DNA of 64,000 nt from Microbispora sp. ZYX-F-249 (GTDB lineage: Bacteria; Actinomycetota; Actinomycetes; Streptosporangiales; Streptosporangiaceae), in contig NZ_JBDJAW010000020.1 in NCBI RefSeq assembly GCF_039649665.1, positions 62,001 to 126,000 on the forward strand, written 5' to 3'. Numbering within the stretch: the first letter of the stretch is position 1; every line of letters starts with the position of its first letter. Both the position numbers and the translations under genes were made by a program. Shown one piece after another: positions 24,641 through 33,740 of this stretch. Under the pieces are notes generated by a model. The model did no database searches. It was not told the DNA's origin and worked only from the letters and a program-made list of their open reading frames with translations.

Positions 24641-25228
24641 ATGACGCGAAGGAACGACACGCGCGAGCGGGTCCTGCGCACGGCCGCCGGGCTCTTCCAG
24701 CGGCAGGGTTACAACGCCACCGGCCTCAACCAGGTGCTGGCGGAGAGCCGGGCGCCCAAGGGCTCGCTGTACTTCCACTTCCCCGAGGGCAAGGAACAGC
24801 TGGCCGCCGAGGCGGTGGTGATCGCGGGCGGCGAGCTCGGCGAGCGGATCGCCGCCGCCGTGGCCGCCGCCCCCGGCCCCGCCGAGGCGATCGCCCGGCT
24901 CGGCGACCTGCTCGCCCGCAACCTGGAGGAGTCGGGGTTCGAGGAAGGCTGCCCGGTGGCCACGGTCGCCCTGGAGGCCGCCGGCGGCAGCGAACCCATC
25001 CGGTCGGCCTGCGACGCGGCGTACGCCTCCTGGCTGCGCGGCCTGGCCGGCTACCTGCACGGGCACGGCGTGGACGAGCCCGAGGCGCTCGCCGACCTGG
25101 TGCTGTCCTCGCTGCAGGGAGCGCTCCTGCTCGCCCGCGTACGCCGCGACACCGGCGTCATCCACTCGGTGACGCGGCGGATCGGCGGCATGGTCGCGGC
25201 CGCCGCCCGGGGGGAGGGGCCCGCATGA
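24641..25228 (+). CDS. TetR regulator, LmrA/YxaF type
   Basis: The protein has 195 residues: an HTH (about 8-55; 'RQGYNATGLNQVLAESRAPKGSLYFHFP') and a C-terminal effector domain with 'EEGCPVATVALEAAG', the fingerprint of the LmrA/YxaF branch. These repressors often sense flavonoids or small hydrophobic molecules. The perfect palindrome TAGACCGGTCTA just upstream is the expected operator. It overlaps the MBL-fold gene by ATGA, so the two are coexpressed and separate from the KstR2-type control of the operon in front. Confidence 0.85.
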   Translation: MTRRNDTRERVLRTAAGLFQRQGYNATGLNQVLAESRAPKGSLYFHFPEGKEQLAAEAVVIAGGELGERIAAAVAAAPGPAEAIARLGDLLARNLEESGFEEGCPVATVALEAAGGSEPIRSACDAAYASWLRGLAGYLHGHGVDEPEALADLVLSSLQGALLLARVRRDTGVIHSVTRRIGGMVAAAARGEGPA

Positions 25229-26052
25229 AGGTCCACCACCTCAACTGCGGATCGATGCGGAAGGTCGAGCCCACCTACGACGGCCCGGCGCCCGCGCATG
25301 CCGTGGCCCACTGCCTGCTCGCCGAGACCGCCCGCGACGGCCTGGTGCTCGTGGAGACCGGGCTCGGGCTCGGCGACGTGCGCGACCCGGCGGGCTCGCT
25401 CGCGGCGGACTGGACGGAGATGGCCGGCCCGGTGCTCGACCCGGCCGAGACCGCCGTGCGCCAGGTCGAGCGGCTCGGCCACGATCCCGCCGACGTGCGG
25501 CACATCCTGCTGACCCACCTCGACGTCGACCACTCGGGCGGGCTGCCGGACTTCCCCGGCGCGCGGGTGCACGTCCTTGCGGAGGAACTGGCCGCCGCCC
25601 TGGCCGAGGCCCCCAGCAGGCGCTACCGCCCGGCGCACTGGGCCCACGGGCCGCGCTGGGCGACGTACGAGTCCGGCGTGGGCGAGGAGTGGTTCGGCTT
25701 CGGCGGCGTACGGCGGCCGGACGGGCTGCCGCCCGAGTTCCTGCTGGTGCCGCTCGGCGGGCACACCGCCGGGCACGCGGCGGTGGCCGTGCGCGACGGC
25801 GACCGGTGGCTGCTGCACGCGGGCGACGCGTACTTCTACCACGGGGAGCTGCGGGCGGGGGAGCCGGAACCGCACCCGCTGCTCGACCTCGTGCAGACCG
25901 GCTCCCAGGTCGACGCGGAGCTGCGGCTGCGCAACCGCGACCGGCTGCGCGCGCTCGTCCGCGACCACGCGGGCGAGGTCGAGGTCTTCTCCGCCCACGA
26001 CCCCTGGGAGTTCGAGCGGTACGGCCCCGCGCCCGGGTCAGCCGGCGGGTGA
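25225..26052 (+). CDS. Metallo-beta-lactamase-fold hydrolase
   Basis: The protein has 275 residues. The metal motif is 'LTHLDVDHSGG', i.e. HxDxDH instead of HxHxDH; further ligands are His in 'LGGHTAGHA', Asp in 'HAGDAYFYH' and His in 'SAHDPWEF'. The layout resembles quorum-quenching lactonases and lactone hydrolases, but the changed ligand makes the substrate uncertain. Because it is coupled to an LmrA-type TetR, it may clear a lactone or ester ligand of that regulator. The hairpin at 26074-26108 follows. Confidence 0.78.
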   Translation: MKVHHLNCGSMRKVEPTYDGPAPAHAVAHCLLAETARDGLVLVETGLGLGDVRDPAGSLAADWTEMAGPVLDPAETAVRQVERLGHDPADVRHILLTHLDVDHSGGLPDFPGARVHVLAEELAAALAEAPSRRYRPAHWAHGPRWATYESGVGEEWFGFGGVRRPDGLPPEFLLVPLGGHTAGHAAVAVRDGDRWLLHAGDAYFYHGELRAGEPEPHPLLDLVQTGSQVDAELRLRNRDRLRALVRDHAGEVEVFSAHDPWEFERYGPAPGSAGG

Positions 26053-26073
26053 GGCGGCCCCCGCGCCCGGCTC

Positions 26074-26108
26074 CCGTCCGGTGAGCAGGTTGTCCGCTCT
26101 CCGGACGG
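26074..26108. terminator. Hairpin after the MBL-fold gene
   Basis: CCGTCCGG (26074-26081) and CCGGACGG (26101-26108) form a perfect 8-bp GC stem with a 19-base loop. The site lies between convergent genes. The remaining 26109-26226 shows no gene. Confidence 0.5.
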
Positions 26109-26226
26109 CGGGGACCAGGACGCCGTCCTGGTCGGTCGGCACGGCGACGGCGGGCGTCCGCGCCTTTCCTCCCGAACGCGAGGCGCGGCGCTCACCGATC
26201 TGTCCCAGGGCCTGCACCGCATGCTC

Positions 26227-26241
26227 GGCTGAACGTCAGCC
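26227..26241 (-). terminator. Short perfect hairpin over the end of the fadE33-like gene
   Basis: GGCTGA-ACG-TCAGCC is a 6-bp perfect stem with a three-base loop. The TCA of the right arm is the minus-strand stop codon of the acyl-CoA dehydrogenase at 26236. It could help end the minus-strand operon. Confidence 0.4.
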
Positions 26242-27249
26242 GCCCGTCAGCGCCGCCATGACCCGGGCCCGGTGGTCCGACGGCGAGCCCCACGCCGTGT
26301 GCAGGGCGCGGGCCCTGCGGATCAGCAGGCTGGGGTCGTACTCGTCCGTGTAGCCGATCGCGCCGTGCACCTGCAGGGCGATCTTCGCCGCGGCGTACGC
26401 CGCCTCGGACGCCGCGGCCTTGGCCGCCGACACGTCCCGGCCGAAATCCGGCGTCCCGTACGCCAGGGCGGCGCCGTGCACCAGCGGCCGGGCGTACTCC
26501 AGCCCGACCAGGGCGTCGGCCAGGTGGTGCTTGACCGCCTGGAACTCGCCGATCGGCCGGCCGAACTGCCGCCGGGTCCTCGCGTAGTCCACCGACACCT
26601 CCAGCAGGCGGCGTCCCGTGCCCACGAGCTGCGCGGCGCACACCAGCACGCCCATGTCGTACGCCTCGGCGGCGGCCGCCGCGACGCGCGGTCCCTCGGC
26701 CAGCACATCGCCCGGTGTGACGGGGAACAGCCGCCGGGCGGGGTCGAGGGACGTGCGGGCCTCCCCGGGGACGGCGGCGCGCATCCGTTCGCCGTCCACC
26801 AGCAGCGCCAGGCCGGCGACGTCGGCGTCCGGCGCGTACGGCACCGCCGGGGGCAGCGCGAGCGTGACGAGTGCCTCGCCCTCGGCGATCGCGGGCAGCC
26901 ACCGGACCGCGAGAGCCTCATCGACCAGCCCGTCGCCCAGCCCGTCGCCCAGCCGGTCGAGCAGCACGGCGGCGGCCACGGTCTCGGCGTACGGCCCGGG
27001 CACGCCGTGCCTGCCGAGCTCGTGGAAGGCGGTCACCAGCTCGACCGGCAGCGGCCCGGCCCCTCCCGCGGACTGGGGCACGGCGACCGCGAGCACCCCC
27101 GCCTCGGCCAGGGTGCGCCACAACGCCAGGCCGCGCTCGTGCCGCCCCGCGGCCCAGTCGCGCACCACGCCCGGCACGGCCGCCTCGGCGAGCAGCTTGC
27201 CGAGGGTCTCGCCGAACAGCCGCTGCTCGGCGTCGAGGACGAATCTCAT
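26236..27249 (-). CDS. ipdE2: Acyl-CoA dehydrogenase subunit, FadE33/IpdE2-like
   Basis: This 337-residue protein is shorter than the family norm, with a shrunken middle beta-domain. 'DYARTRRQFGRPIGEFQAVKHHLAD' and 'ALQVHGAIGYTDEYDPSLLIRRA' mark the FAD-contacting C-terminal domain. In mycobacteria the heteromeric dehydrogenase FadE30-FadE33 (IpdE1-IpdE2) desaturates HIP-CoA-derived intermediates. It overlaps the FadE30-like gene by ATGA, so the subunits are made together. The gene contains a tandem 'LGDGLGDGLVDE' repeat. Confidence 0.82.
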   Translation of the reverse strand: MRFVLDAEQRLFGETLGKLLAEAAVPGVVRDWAAGRHERGLALWRTLAEAGVLAVAVPQSAGGAGPLPVELVTAFHELGRHGVPGPYAETVAAAVLLDRLGDGLGDGLVDEALAVRWLPAIAEGEALVTLALPPAVPYAPDADVAGLALLVDGERMRAAVPGEARTSLDPARRLFPVTPGDVLAEGPRVAAAAAEAYDMGVLVCAAQLVGTGRRLLEVSVDYARTRRQFGRPIGEFQAVKHHLADALVGLEYARPLVHGAALAYGTPDFGRDVSAAKAAASEAAYAAAKIALQVHGAIGYTDEYDPSLLIRRARALHTAWGSPSDHRARVMAALTGG

Positions 27250-28376
27250 CGGCTTCCCGCCTTCGGCAGGCCGAGCACGCGCTCGGCGATCACGTTGCGC
27301 TGGATCTCGTTGGTCCCGGCGTAGATCGGGCCGGCCAGGGAGAAGACGTAGCCCTCCAGCCACTCGCCCCCCAGCTCGCCGTCCGGGCCGAGCAGGTCGA
27401 GGGCCGTCTCGTGCAGCGCGACGTCCAGCTCCGACCAGAAGATCTTGTTGACGCTGGACTCGGCGCCCACGTCCTCGGTGCGGGAGATCGTCTCGAAGCC
27501 CTTGAGCCGGTAGGCGCGCGCCTTGATCCACGCATCGGCCACCCGCTCGCGCATCGCGGTGTCGGCGGGGTCGCCGTGCTCGCGCCACAGCTCCAGGAGG
27601 CGGTCGGCGGCGGCCAGGAACCGGCCGGGACTGCGCAGCGTGAGCCCCCGCTCGTTGCCGGTGGTGCTCATCGCGACCTTCCACCCCGAGCCGGGCTCGC
27701 CGATCACGTCGCGGTCGGGGACGAACACGTCGTCGAAGAACAGCTCGGCGAAGGCCGGCTTGCCGTCGATGCGGCCGATCGGCCTGCGGGTGATCCCCTC
27801 GGCGTCGAGCGGGAACATGAGGTAGGTCAGCCCCCGGTGCCGCTCGGCCTCGGGGTCGGAGCGGAACGGCCCGAAGCCCCAGTCGGCGAAGGCGGCCCGC
27901 GAGCTCCACGTCTTCTGGCCGTTGAGCAGCCAGCCGCCGTCGGTGCGGGTCGCGGTCGCGCGCAGGGACGCCAGGTCGCTGCCCGCCCCGGGCTCCGACC
28001 ACGCCTGCGCCCAGATCACCTCGCCGGAGGCCATCGACGGCAGGACACGGGCGAGCTGCTCGGGTGTGCCGTGCTGGAAGAGCGTGGGCGCGAGCAGGTT
28101 GATCCCGTTCTGGCTGACCCGTCCCGGCGCGCCGGCCGCGTAGTACTCCTCCTCGAAGACCAGCCACTCCAGCGGGGTGGCGTTCCGGCCGCCGTACTCC
28201 TCGGGCCACGACACCACCGACAGGCGGGCCTCGTGCAGCTCACGCTCCCAGGCGCGGTGGGCGGCGAAGCCCTCCTCGATCTCCAGGGACGGCAGGGGAG
28301 CGGCGGGCACGTGCTCGCGGAGCCAGGCGCGCACCTCCGCGCGGAACGGCTCCACGGACGACAGGTCAAGATCCAT
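27246..28376 (-). CDS. ipdE1: Acyl-CoA dehydrogenase subunit, FadE30/IpdE1-like
   Basis: The 376 residues carry 'SWPEEYGGRNATPLEW', 'AWSEPGAGSDLASL', 'NGQKTWSS', 'VAMSTTGNERGL' and 'PIYAGTNEIQRNVIAERVLGLPK', the full-length FadE30 pattern. The Glu of 'GNERGL' is in the candidate base position. It forms the heteromeric partner of the following gene and acts on HIP-CoA-derived intermediates. It belongs to the minus-strand operon led by the enoyl-CoA hydratase at 29244, overlapping it by 11 bases, under the palindrome at 29278-29297. Confidence 0.85.
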   Translation of the reverse strand: MDLDLSSVEPFRAEVRAWLREHVPAAPLPSLEIEEGFAAHRAWERELHEARLSVVSWPEEYGGRNATPLEWLVFEEEYYAAGAPGRVSQNGINLLAPTLFQHGTPEQLARVLPSMASGEVIWAQAWSEPGAGSDLASLRATATRTDGGWLLNGQKTWSSRAAFADWGFGPFRSDPEAERHRGLTYLMFPLDAEGITRRPIGRIDGKPAFAELFFDDVFVPDRDVIGEPGSGWKVAMSTTGNERGLTLRSPGRFLAAADRLLELWREHGDPADTAMRERVADAWIKARAYRLKGFETISRTEDVGAESSVNKIFWSELDVALHETALDLLGPDGELGGEWLEGYVFSLAGPIYAGTNEIQRNVIAERVLGLPKAGSR

Positions 28377-29244
28377 CGGCGGCCGCCTTCATGCTCTTGG
28401 GGTCCATCCCGGCCAGGGAGTCGGCCGAGGTCTCGGCGTTGTGGGCGTGGGCGAGGTGGTGCAGGCCGAAGACCGAGTCCATCCCGGCGTGCATGCCCTG
28501 CAGGTCCTCGGCCTGGTTGACCGCCTTCTTGGTCAGCGCCAGGCCCATCCGCGGCATGGCGGCGATCTTCCCGGCCAGCGCGAACGTCTCGGTCTCCAGG
28601 TCCTCGCGCGGCACGACCCGATTGACCATGCCCACCTCGTACGCCCGCCGGGCGGGCATCCGGTCGCCGGTGAACAGGAACTCCTTGGCGATCCTCGGCG
28701 GCATCGCCCAGGGGTGGGCGAAGTACTCCACTCCCGGGATGCCCATCCGTACGACGGGGTCGGCGAAGAACGCGTCGTCGGAGGCGACGATCAGGTCGCA
28801 GACCCAGGCGAGCATGAGCCCGCCCGCGATGCACGCGCCCTGCACCATGGCGATCGTCGGCTTCGGGATCTCCCGCCACCGCCGGCACATCCCCAGGTAG
28901 ACCTCCGACTCCCGCGCGAAGCGGCTCTCGGCGCCCTCCTTGCCGACGTGGTCCCACCACAGGCTCGCCCTGCGCTCGAACGAGACGTGGGCGTCCCTGC
29001 CGGGCGTGCCGATGTCGTGCCCGGCCGAGAAGTGCCTGCCCTCCCCGGCCAGGACGATCACCTTGACCTCGTCGTCGGCCACGGCCCGGTAGAAGGCCTC
29101 GTCCAGGGCGTACGTCATCGCCGAGTTCTGCGCGTTGCGGTACTCCGGGCGGTTCATCGTGACCACCGCCACGGGGCCGCGCCGCTCGTAGCGGACGACC
29201 TCCGCGGGACCCTTCCCGGAACCCTTCCCAGGGCCATCCGTCAT
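28366..29244 (-). CDS. Enoyl-CoA hydratase (crotonase family)
   Basis: The 292 residues include 'RNAQNSAM', 'GRHFSAGHDIG' (oxyanion hole), a 35-residue insertion with 'RRASLWWDHVGKEG', 'VQGACIAGGLMLAWVCDLIVASDDAFFADP' split around the second oxyanion glycine, and 'VEYFAHPWAMPP'. The long insert distinguishes it from EchA20. GGAGG six bases before the ATG fixes the start. As the first gene of the ipdE1-ipdE2 operon and divergent from ipdF, it probably hydrates a C/D-ring or side-chain enoyl-CoA; the exact step is not assigned. Confidence 0.82.
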   Translation of the reverse strand: MTDGPGKGSGKGPAEVVRYERRGPVAVVTMNRPEYRNAQNSAMTYALDEAFYRAVADDEVKVIVLAGEGRHFSAGHDIGTPGRDAHVSFERRASLWWDHVGKEGAESRFARESEVYLGMCRRWREIPKPTIAMVQGACIAGGLMLAWVCDLIVASDDAFFADPVVRMGIPGVEYFAHPWAMPPRIAKEFLFTGDRMPARRAYEVGMVNRVVPREDLETETFALAGKIAAMPRMGLALTKKAVNQAEDLQGMHAGMDSVFGLHHLAHAHNAETSADSLAGMDPKSMKAAADGS

Positions 29245-29277
29245 GAGAACCTCCACGTCATGGGACCCTCGCTTTTT

Positions 29278-29297
29278 TCTAACAACTATTTGGTAGA
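29278..29297. promoter_or_regulatory. Imperfect palindrome, probable KstR2-type operator
   Basis: TCTAACAACTATTTGGTAGA is symmetrical at 16 of 20 positions (arms TCTAACA/TGGTAGA, 6-base centre). It lies between the divergent enoyl-CoA hydratase and ipdF genes, in the most AT-rich stretch of the locus. It shares its left arm with the site at 21172-21187, but the arms are four bases further apart. Confidence 0.6.
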
Positions 29298-29357
29298 GTA
29301 AACCACGAGACGCACGGCGAGGAGAGGGCCCTTCCGGGTCCGTGAAGGGTAGAGGGC

Positions 29358-30131
29358 ATGCCGACCTACGTGACCGGTCACGGTCTGCTGCGCGACCGGG
29401 TGGCCGTGGTGACCGCCGCGGCCGGCACCGGCATCGGGGGCGCCTGCGCACGGCGCATGCTGGAGGAGGGCGCGCGGGTGGTCGTCAGCGACGCCCATGA
29501 GCGCAGGCTCGGCGAGAGCCTGGCCGTGCTGCGGGAGGAGTTCGGCGCGGACGCGGTGACCGCCGTGCCCTGCGACGTCACCTCCGAGGAGCAGGTCCAG
29601 CGCCTGTTCACCGAGGCGGAGGAGCGCTTCGGCCCGGTCGGCGTCGTCGTCAACAACGCCGGGCTCGGCGGCACGGCGACGCTCGTCGAGATGACCGACG
29701 AGCAGTGGGGACGGGTGCTCGACGTCACGCTGACCGGCACCATGCGCTGCACCCGCGCCGCGCTGACGCGCATGCAGCCGAGGGGCCGCGGCGTCGTCGT
29801 CAACAACGCCTCCGTGATCGGCTGGCGGGCGCAGGAGGGGCAGGCGCACTACGCGGCGGCCAAGGCCGGCGTCATGGCGCTGACCAGGTGCGCGGCGATC
29901 GAGGCCGCGCCGTACGGCGTGCGGGTCAACGCCGTCGCGCCCTCGCTGGCCATGCATCCCCACCTGGCCAAGGTCACGACCGACGAGCTGCTGGCCGAGC
30001 TGACCAAGAAGGAGGCCTTCGGCCGCCACGCGGAACCATGGGAAGTCGCCAACGTTATCGTCTTCCTCGCGAGCGACTACTCCTCCTACATGACCGGAGA
30101 GGTCGTCTCGGTCTCCAGCCAGCATCCCTGA
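29358..30131 (+). CDS. ipdF: SDR of HIP catabolism, IpdF-like
   Basis: This 257-residue SDR has 'VVTAAAGTGIGGACARRMLEEGARV', 'VVVNNAGLGG', 'VNNASVIGWRAQEGQAHYAAAKAGVMALTRC', 'AFGRHAEPWEVANVI' and 'FLASDYSSYMTGEVVSVSSQHP'. The C-terminal half is close to mycobacterial Rv3559c (IpdF), a dehydrogenase acting on the 5-position of HIP-CoA-derived intermediates. Gene order ipdF-kstR2-fadA6 equals Rv3559c-Rv3557c-Rv3556c. Confidence 0.9.
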   Translation: MPTYVTGHGLLRDRVAVVTAAAGTGIGGACARRMLEEGARVVVSDAHERRLGESLAVLREEFGADAVTAVPCDVTSEEQVQRLFTEAEERFGPVGVVVNNAGLGGTATLVEMTDEQWGRVLDVTLTGTMRCTRAALTRMQPRGRGVVVNNASVIGWRAQEGQAHYAAAKAGVMALTRCAAIEAAPYGVRVNAVAPSLAMHPHLAKVTTDELLAELTKKEAFGRHAEPWEVANVIVFLASDYSSYMTGEVVSVSSQHP

Positions 30132-30145
30132 GAGGTCGACTACCC

Positions 30146-30763
30146 ATGAGCCCACGACGCAGAGACGCAGAGAGCACCGCGGCCGCCCGCGCCGAGCGGC
30201 GGGCCGAGCTGCTGGCCACCGCGGCCGAGGTGTTCGCGTCCCGGGGCTACGCGGCCACGACGGTCCGCGAGGTGGCCGAGGCCGCCGACATGCTGGGCGG
30301 CAGCCTCTATTACCACTTCGACTCCAAGGAGTCGATGGTCGACGAGATCCTCTCCGCGTTCCTCACCGAGCTGTGGGCGGCGTACGACAAGGTGACCGGC
30401 TCCGGTCTCGGCGCTCGGGAGACCTTCGAGGCGCTGATCGTGGAGTCGTTCCGCACGATCCACCGGCACCGCCCGGCCGTCGTGATCTACCAGAACGAGT
30501 CCAAGCACCTCGCGACGAGCCCGCGCTTCTCCTACCTCACGGAGTCGCAGCGGCGCTTCCGCGAGATGTGGCTCGCGGTGCTGGACCGCGGGGTCACCGA
30601 CGGCGTCTTCCGTGCCGACCTCGACACGGGCCTGATCTACCGCTTCATCCGCGACACCGTGTGGCTCGCCGCGAGCTGGTACCGCGGCGACGGCAGGCTG
30701 CCGGCCGAAGAGATCGCCAGGCAGTACATAGCGATGGTCCTGGAAGGGATCCTGACAACCTGA
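30146..30763 (+). CDS. kstR2: TetR-family repressor KstR2
   Basis: The 205 residues have the HTH 'FASRGYAATTVREVAEAADMLGGSLYYHFDSKESMVDEIL' (about 28-67) and 'VVIYQNESKHLATSPRFSYL', 'MWLAVLDRGV', 'RFIRDTVW.AASWYRG' and 'QQY.AMVL' equivalents of mycobacterial KstR2. KstR2 represses HIP catabolism genes and is released by HIP-CoA, the product of FadD3. It lies between ipdF and fadA6 in one operon. The mycobacterial operator (AnCAAGnnCTTGnT) is not apparent here; the TCTAACA palindromes are the likely substitutes. Confidence 0.9.
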   Translation: MSPRRRDAESTAAARAERRAELLATAAEVFASRGYAATTVREVAEAADMLGGSLYYHFDSKESMVDEILSAFLTELWAAYDKVTGSGLGARETFEALIVESFRTIHRHRPAVVIYQNESKHLATSPRFSYLTESQRRFREMWLAVLDRGVTDGVFRADLDTGLIYRFIRDTVWLAASWYRGDGRLPAEEIARQYIAMVLEGILTT

Positions 30764-30774
30764 GGAGTTTTGCG

Positions 30775-31932
<1,158 letters not shown>

Positions 31933-31954
31933 CTCCCCGCGATCGCGGTGAGGA

Positions 31955-31967
31955 CCGCCCCGGGCGG
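31955..31967 (+). terminator. Weak GC hairpin after fadA6
   Basis: CCGCC-CCG-GGCGG can fold into a short GC stem 23 bases after the fadA6 stop. A separate perfect palindrome, CCGCGATCGCGG, lies at 31937-31948. Neither has a U-tract. Confidence 0.3.
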
Positions 31968-32033
31968 CGCCGATTCCGGAGCGCGGCGCCCGGCGCGGTA
32001 ACCTCGACCGTCCACCGCTGTTTGGGAGCCCGG

Positions 32034-32108
32034 ATGGCCTGCACGCACCACGACCGCACCACGACGACCCGCGTCCCGGGGATCCACGCTTCGGGGATCC
32101 GGCGATGA
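32034..32108 (+). CDS. Possible 24-codon leader peptide coupled to prfC
   Basis: An ATG with GGGAG five bases before it opens a 24-codon frame (begins MACTHHDR, contains four consecutive Thr codons, ends GIRR). Its TGA stop at 32106-32108 overlaps the prfC ATG as ATGA. TAACCT at 31999-32004 could be the -10 of a promoter, placing the start about 23 bases upstream. No homologue is known to me. If translated, prfC would be expressed by reinitiation after termination at UGA. The length is short enough to be chance. Confidence 0.4.
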   Translation: MACTHHDRTTTTRVPGIHASGIRR

Positions 32109-33703
32109 GCGCCGTCACGGGTGAGGCGGCGCGCCGCCGCACGTTCGCGGTGATCAGCCACCCGGACGCCGGAAAGTCCACGATGACCGAGGCGCTCGCC
32201 CTGCACGCCTCGGCGATCACCCAGGCGGGAGCCGTGCACGGCAAGGCCGGCCGGCGGGGTGTGACGTCCGACTGGATGGAGATGGAGCGGGCCCGCGGCA
32301 TCTCCATCACCTCGGCCGCGCTGCGCTTCGACTACCGCGACCACGTGTTCAACCTGGTCGACACCCCGGGCCACGCGGACTTCTCCGAGGACACCTATCG
32401 GGTGCTGGCCGCGGTCGACTGCGCGGTCATGCTGCTCGACGCGGCCAAGGGCATGGAGCCGCAGACCATGAAGCTGTTCGAGGTCTGCCGCCACCGCCGC
32501 ATCCCGGTCATCACGTTCGTCAACAAGTGGGACCGGCCCGGCCAGGAGCCGCTGGAACTGCTCGACGAGATCGAGGAGCGCACCGGCCTGCGTCCCACCC
32601 CGGTGACCTGGCCGATCGGCGCCGCCGGGAACTTCCACGGCGTGGTCGACCGCCTGGAGGACCGCATCGTCCGCTACACCCGCACGCCCGGCGGCGCCAC
32701 CAAGGCGCTGGAGACCGAGCTGACCCCCGAGCAGGCCGCCGCCGAGCTCGGCGACGACTGGGCCCGCGCGGGGGAGGAAGCCGACCTGCTCGCCGCCATC
32801 GGCGCCGAGCACGACCAGAAGGCGTTCGAGGCGCACGAGTCCACGCCGGTGCTGTTCGGCGCGGCGCTGTCCAACTTCGGCGTGGCGCGGCTGCTGGACG
32901 TGCTCGTCGACCTGGCCCCCGCCCCCGCGCCCCGGCTCGACGTCGAGGCCGCGGCCCGGCCGCTGGACGCGCCGTTCTCCGGCCTGGTCTTCAAGGTGCA
33001 GGCCAACATGGACCCCGCCCACCGCGACCGCATCGCGTTCGTCCGGGTCTGCTCCGGCCGGTTCGAGCGCGGCATGGTGCTCACCCACGCCGCCACCGGG
33101 CGCCCGTTCGCCACCAAGTACGCCCAGTCGGTGTTCGGCCAGGAACGGGCCACCATCGACGAGGCGTACCCGGGAGACGTCGTCGGGCTGGTGAACGCCA
33201 CCGCGCTGCGGCCGGGGGACACCCTTTACGAGGGGAGGCCGGTGGAGTTCCCGCCCATCCCCAGCTTCGCCCCCGAGCACTTCGCCGTCGCCCGTTCCCG
33301 CAGCACCGCCAAGGCCAAGCAGTTCCGCCGGGGCATCGACCAGCTCGACGGCGAGGGCGTGATCCAGGTGCTCCGCTCCGACCTGCGCGGCGACCAGGCC
33401 CCCGTGCTGGCCGCGGTCGGGCCCATGCAGTTCGAGGTCGTGCAGCACCGCCTGGCCACCGAGTTCGGCGCGGAGATCGTCCTCGACCGGCTGGACTACA
33501 CGCTCGCCCTCCGCACCGACGCCGAGTCCGCGGAGGTGCTCCGGCGCCAGCGCGGCGCGGAGGTCCTCACCCGCAGCCGCGACCAGGCCCTGCTCGCCGT
33601 GTTCACCGACCAGTGGCGCATGCGCTCCATCCAGCGCGAACACGAGGGCCTCACCCTCGAACCCCTGATCGCCGGCCAAGGCCTCCCCGGCCCCTCCGCC
33701 TGA
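32105..33703 (+). CDS. prfC: Peptide chain release factor 3 (RF3)
   Basis: This 532-residue GTPase releases RF1/RF2 from the ribosome after termination. G1 is 'SHPDAGKST', followed by 'RARGISITSAALRF', G3 'LVDTPGHADFSEDTYR', G4 'FVNKWDRP', and the RF3-specific 'MEPQTMKLFEVCR'. Domains II and III follow ('PAHRDRIAFVRVCSGRF', 'VGPMQFEVV'), and it ends near 'FTDQWRM'. The length is normal for RF3. The only start signal is the ATGA overlap with the leader frame upstream. The inverted repeat at 33699-33740 follows. Confidence 0.93.
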   Translation: MSAVTGEAARRRTFAVISHPDAGKSTMTEALALHASAITQAGAVHGKAGRRGVTSDWMEMERARGISITSAALRFDYRDHVFNLVDTPGHADFSEDTYRVLAAVDCAVMLLDAAKGMEPQTMKLFEVCRHRRIPVITFVNKWDRPGQEPLELLDEIEERTGLRPTPVTWPIGAAGNFHGVVDRLEDRIVRYTRTPGGATKALETELTPEQAAAELGDDWARAGEEADLLAAIGAEHDQKAFEAHESTPVLFGAALSNFGVARLLDVLVDLAPAPAPRLDVEAAARPLDAPFSGLVFKVQANMDPAHRDRIAFVRVCSGRFERGMVLTHAATGRPFATKYAQSVFGQERATIDEAYPGDVVGLVNATALRPGDTLYEGRPVEFPPIPSFAPEHFAVARSRSTAKAKQFRRGIDQLDGEGVIQVLRSDLRGDQAPVLAAVGPMQFEVVQHRLATEFGAEIVLDRLDYTLALRTDAESAEVLRRQRGAEVLTRSRDQALLAVFTDQWRMRSIQREHEGLTLEPLIAGQGLPGPSA

Positions 33704-33740
33704 CCGGCCGTACGCATCGCCGACGTCAGCTCCGGTCAGG
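33699..33740. terminator. Inverted repeat carrying both convergent stop codons
   Basis: CCTGACCGG (33699-33707) and CCGGTCAGG (33732-33740) are exact reverse complements. Each arm contains the TGA of one of the convergent genes (prfC and the HNH gene). The loop is 24 bases. It is a plausible two-way terminator. Confidence 0.5.

Noticed and set aside
25225-26052. Acyl-homoserine lactonase
   Set aside because: The fold fits, but the metal motif is HxDxDH rather than HxHxDH and the context is steroid degradation, so a specific quorum-quenching name is not supported.
26109-26226. A gene fragment ending 'ALTDLSQGLHRMLG' before the fadE33-like gene
   Set aside because: The stretch is short, has no start or ribosome site and no recognisable family. 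It was treated as intergenic.
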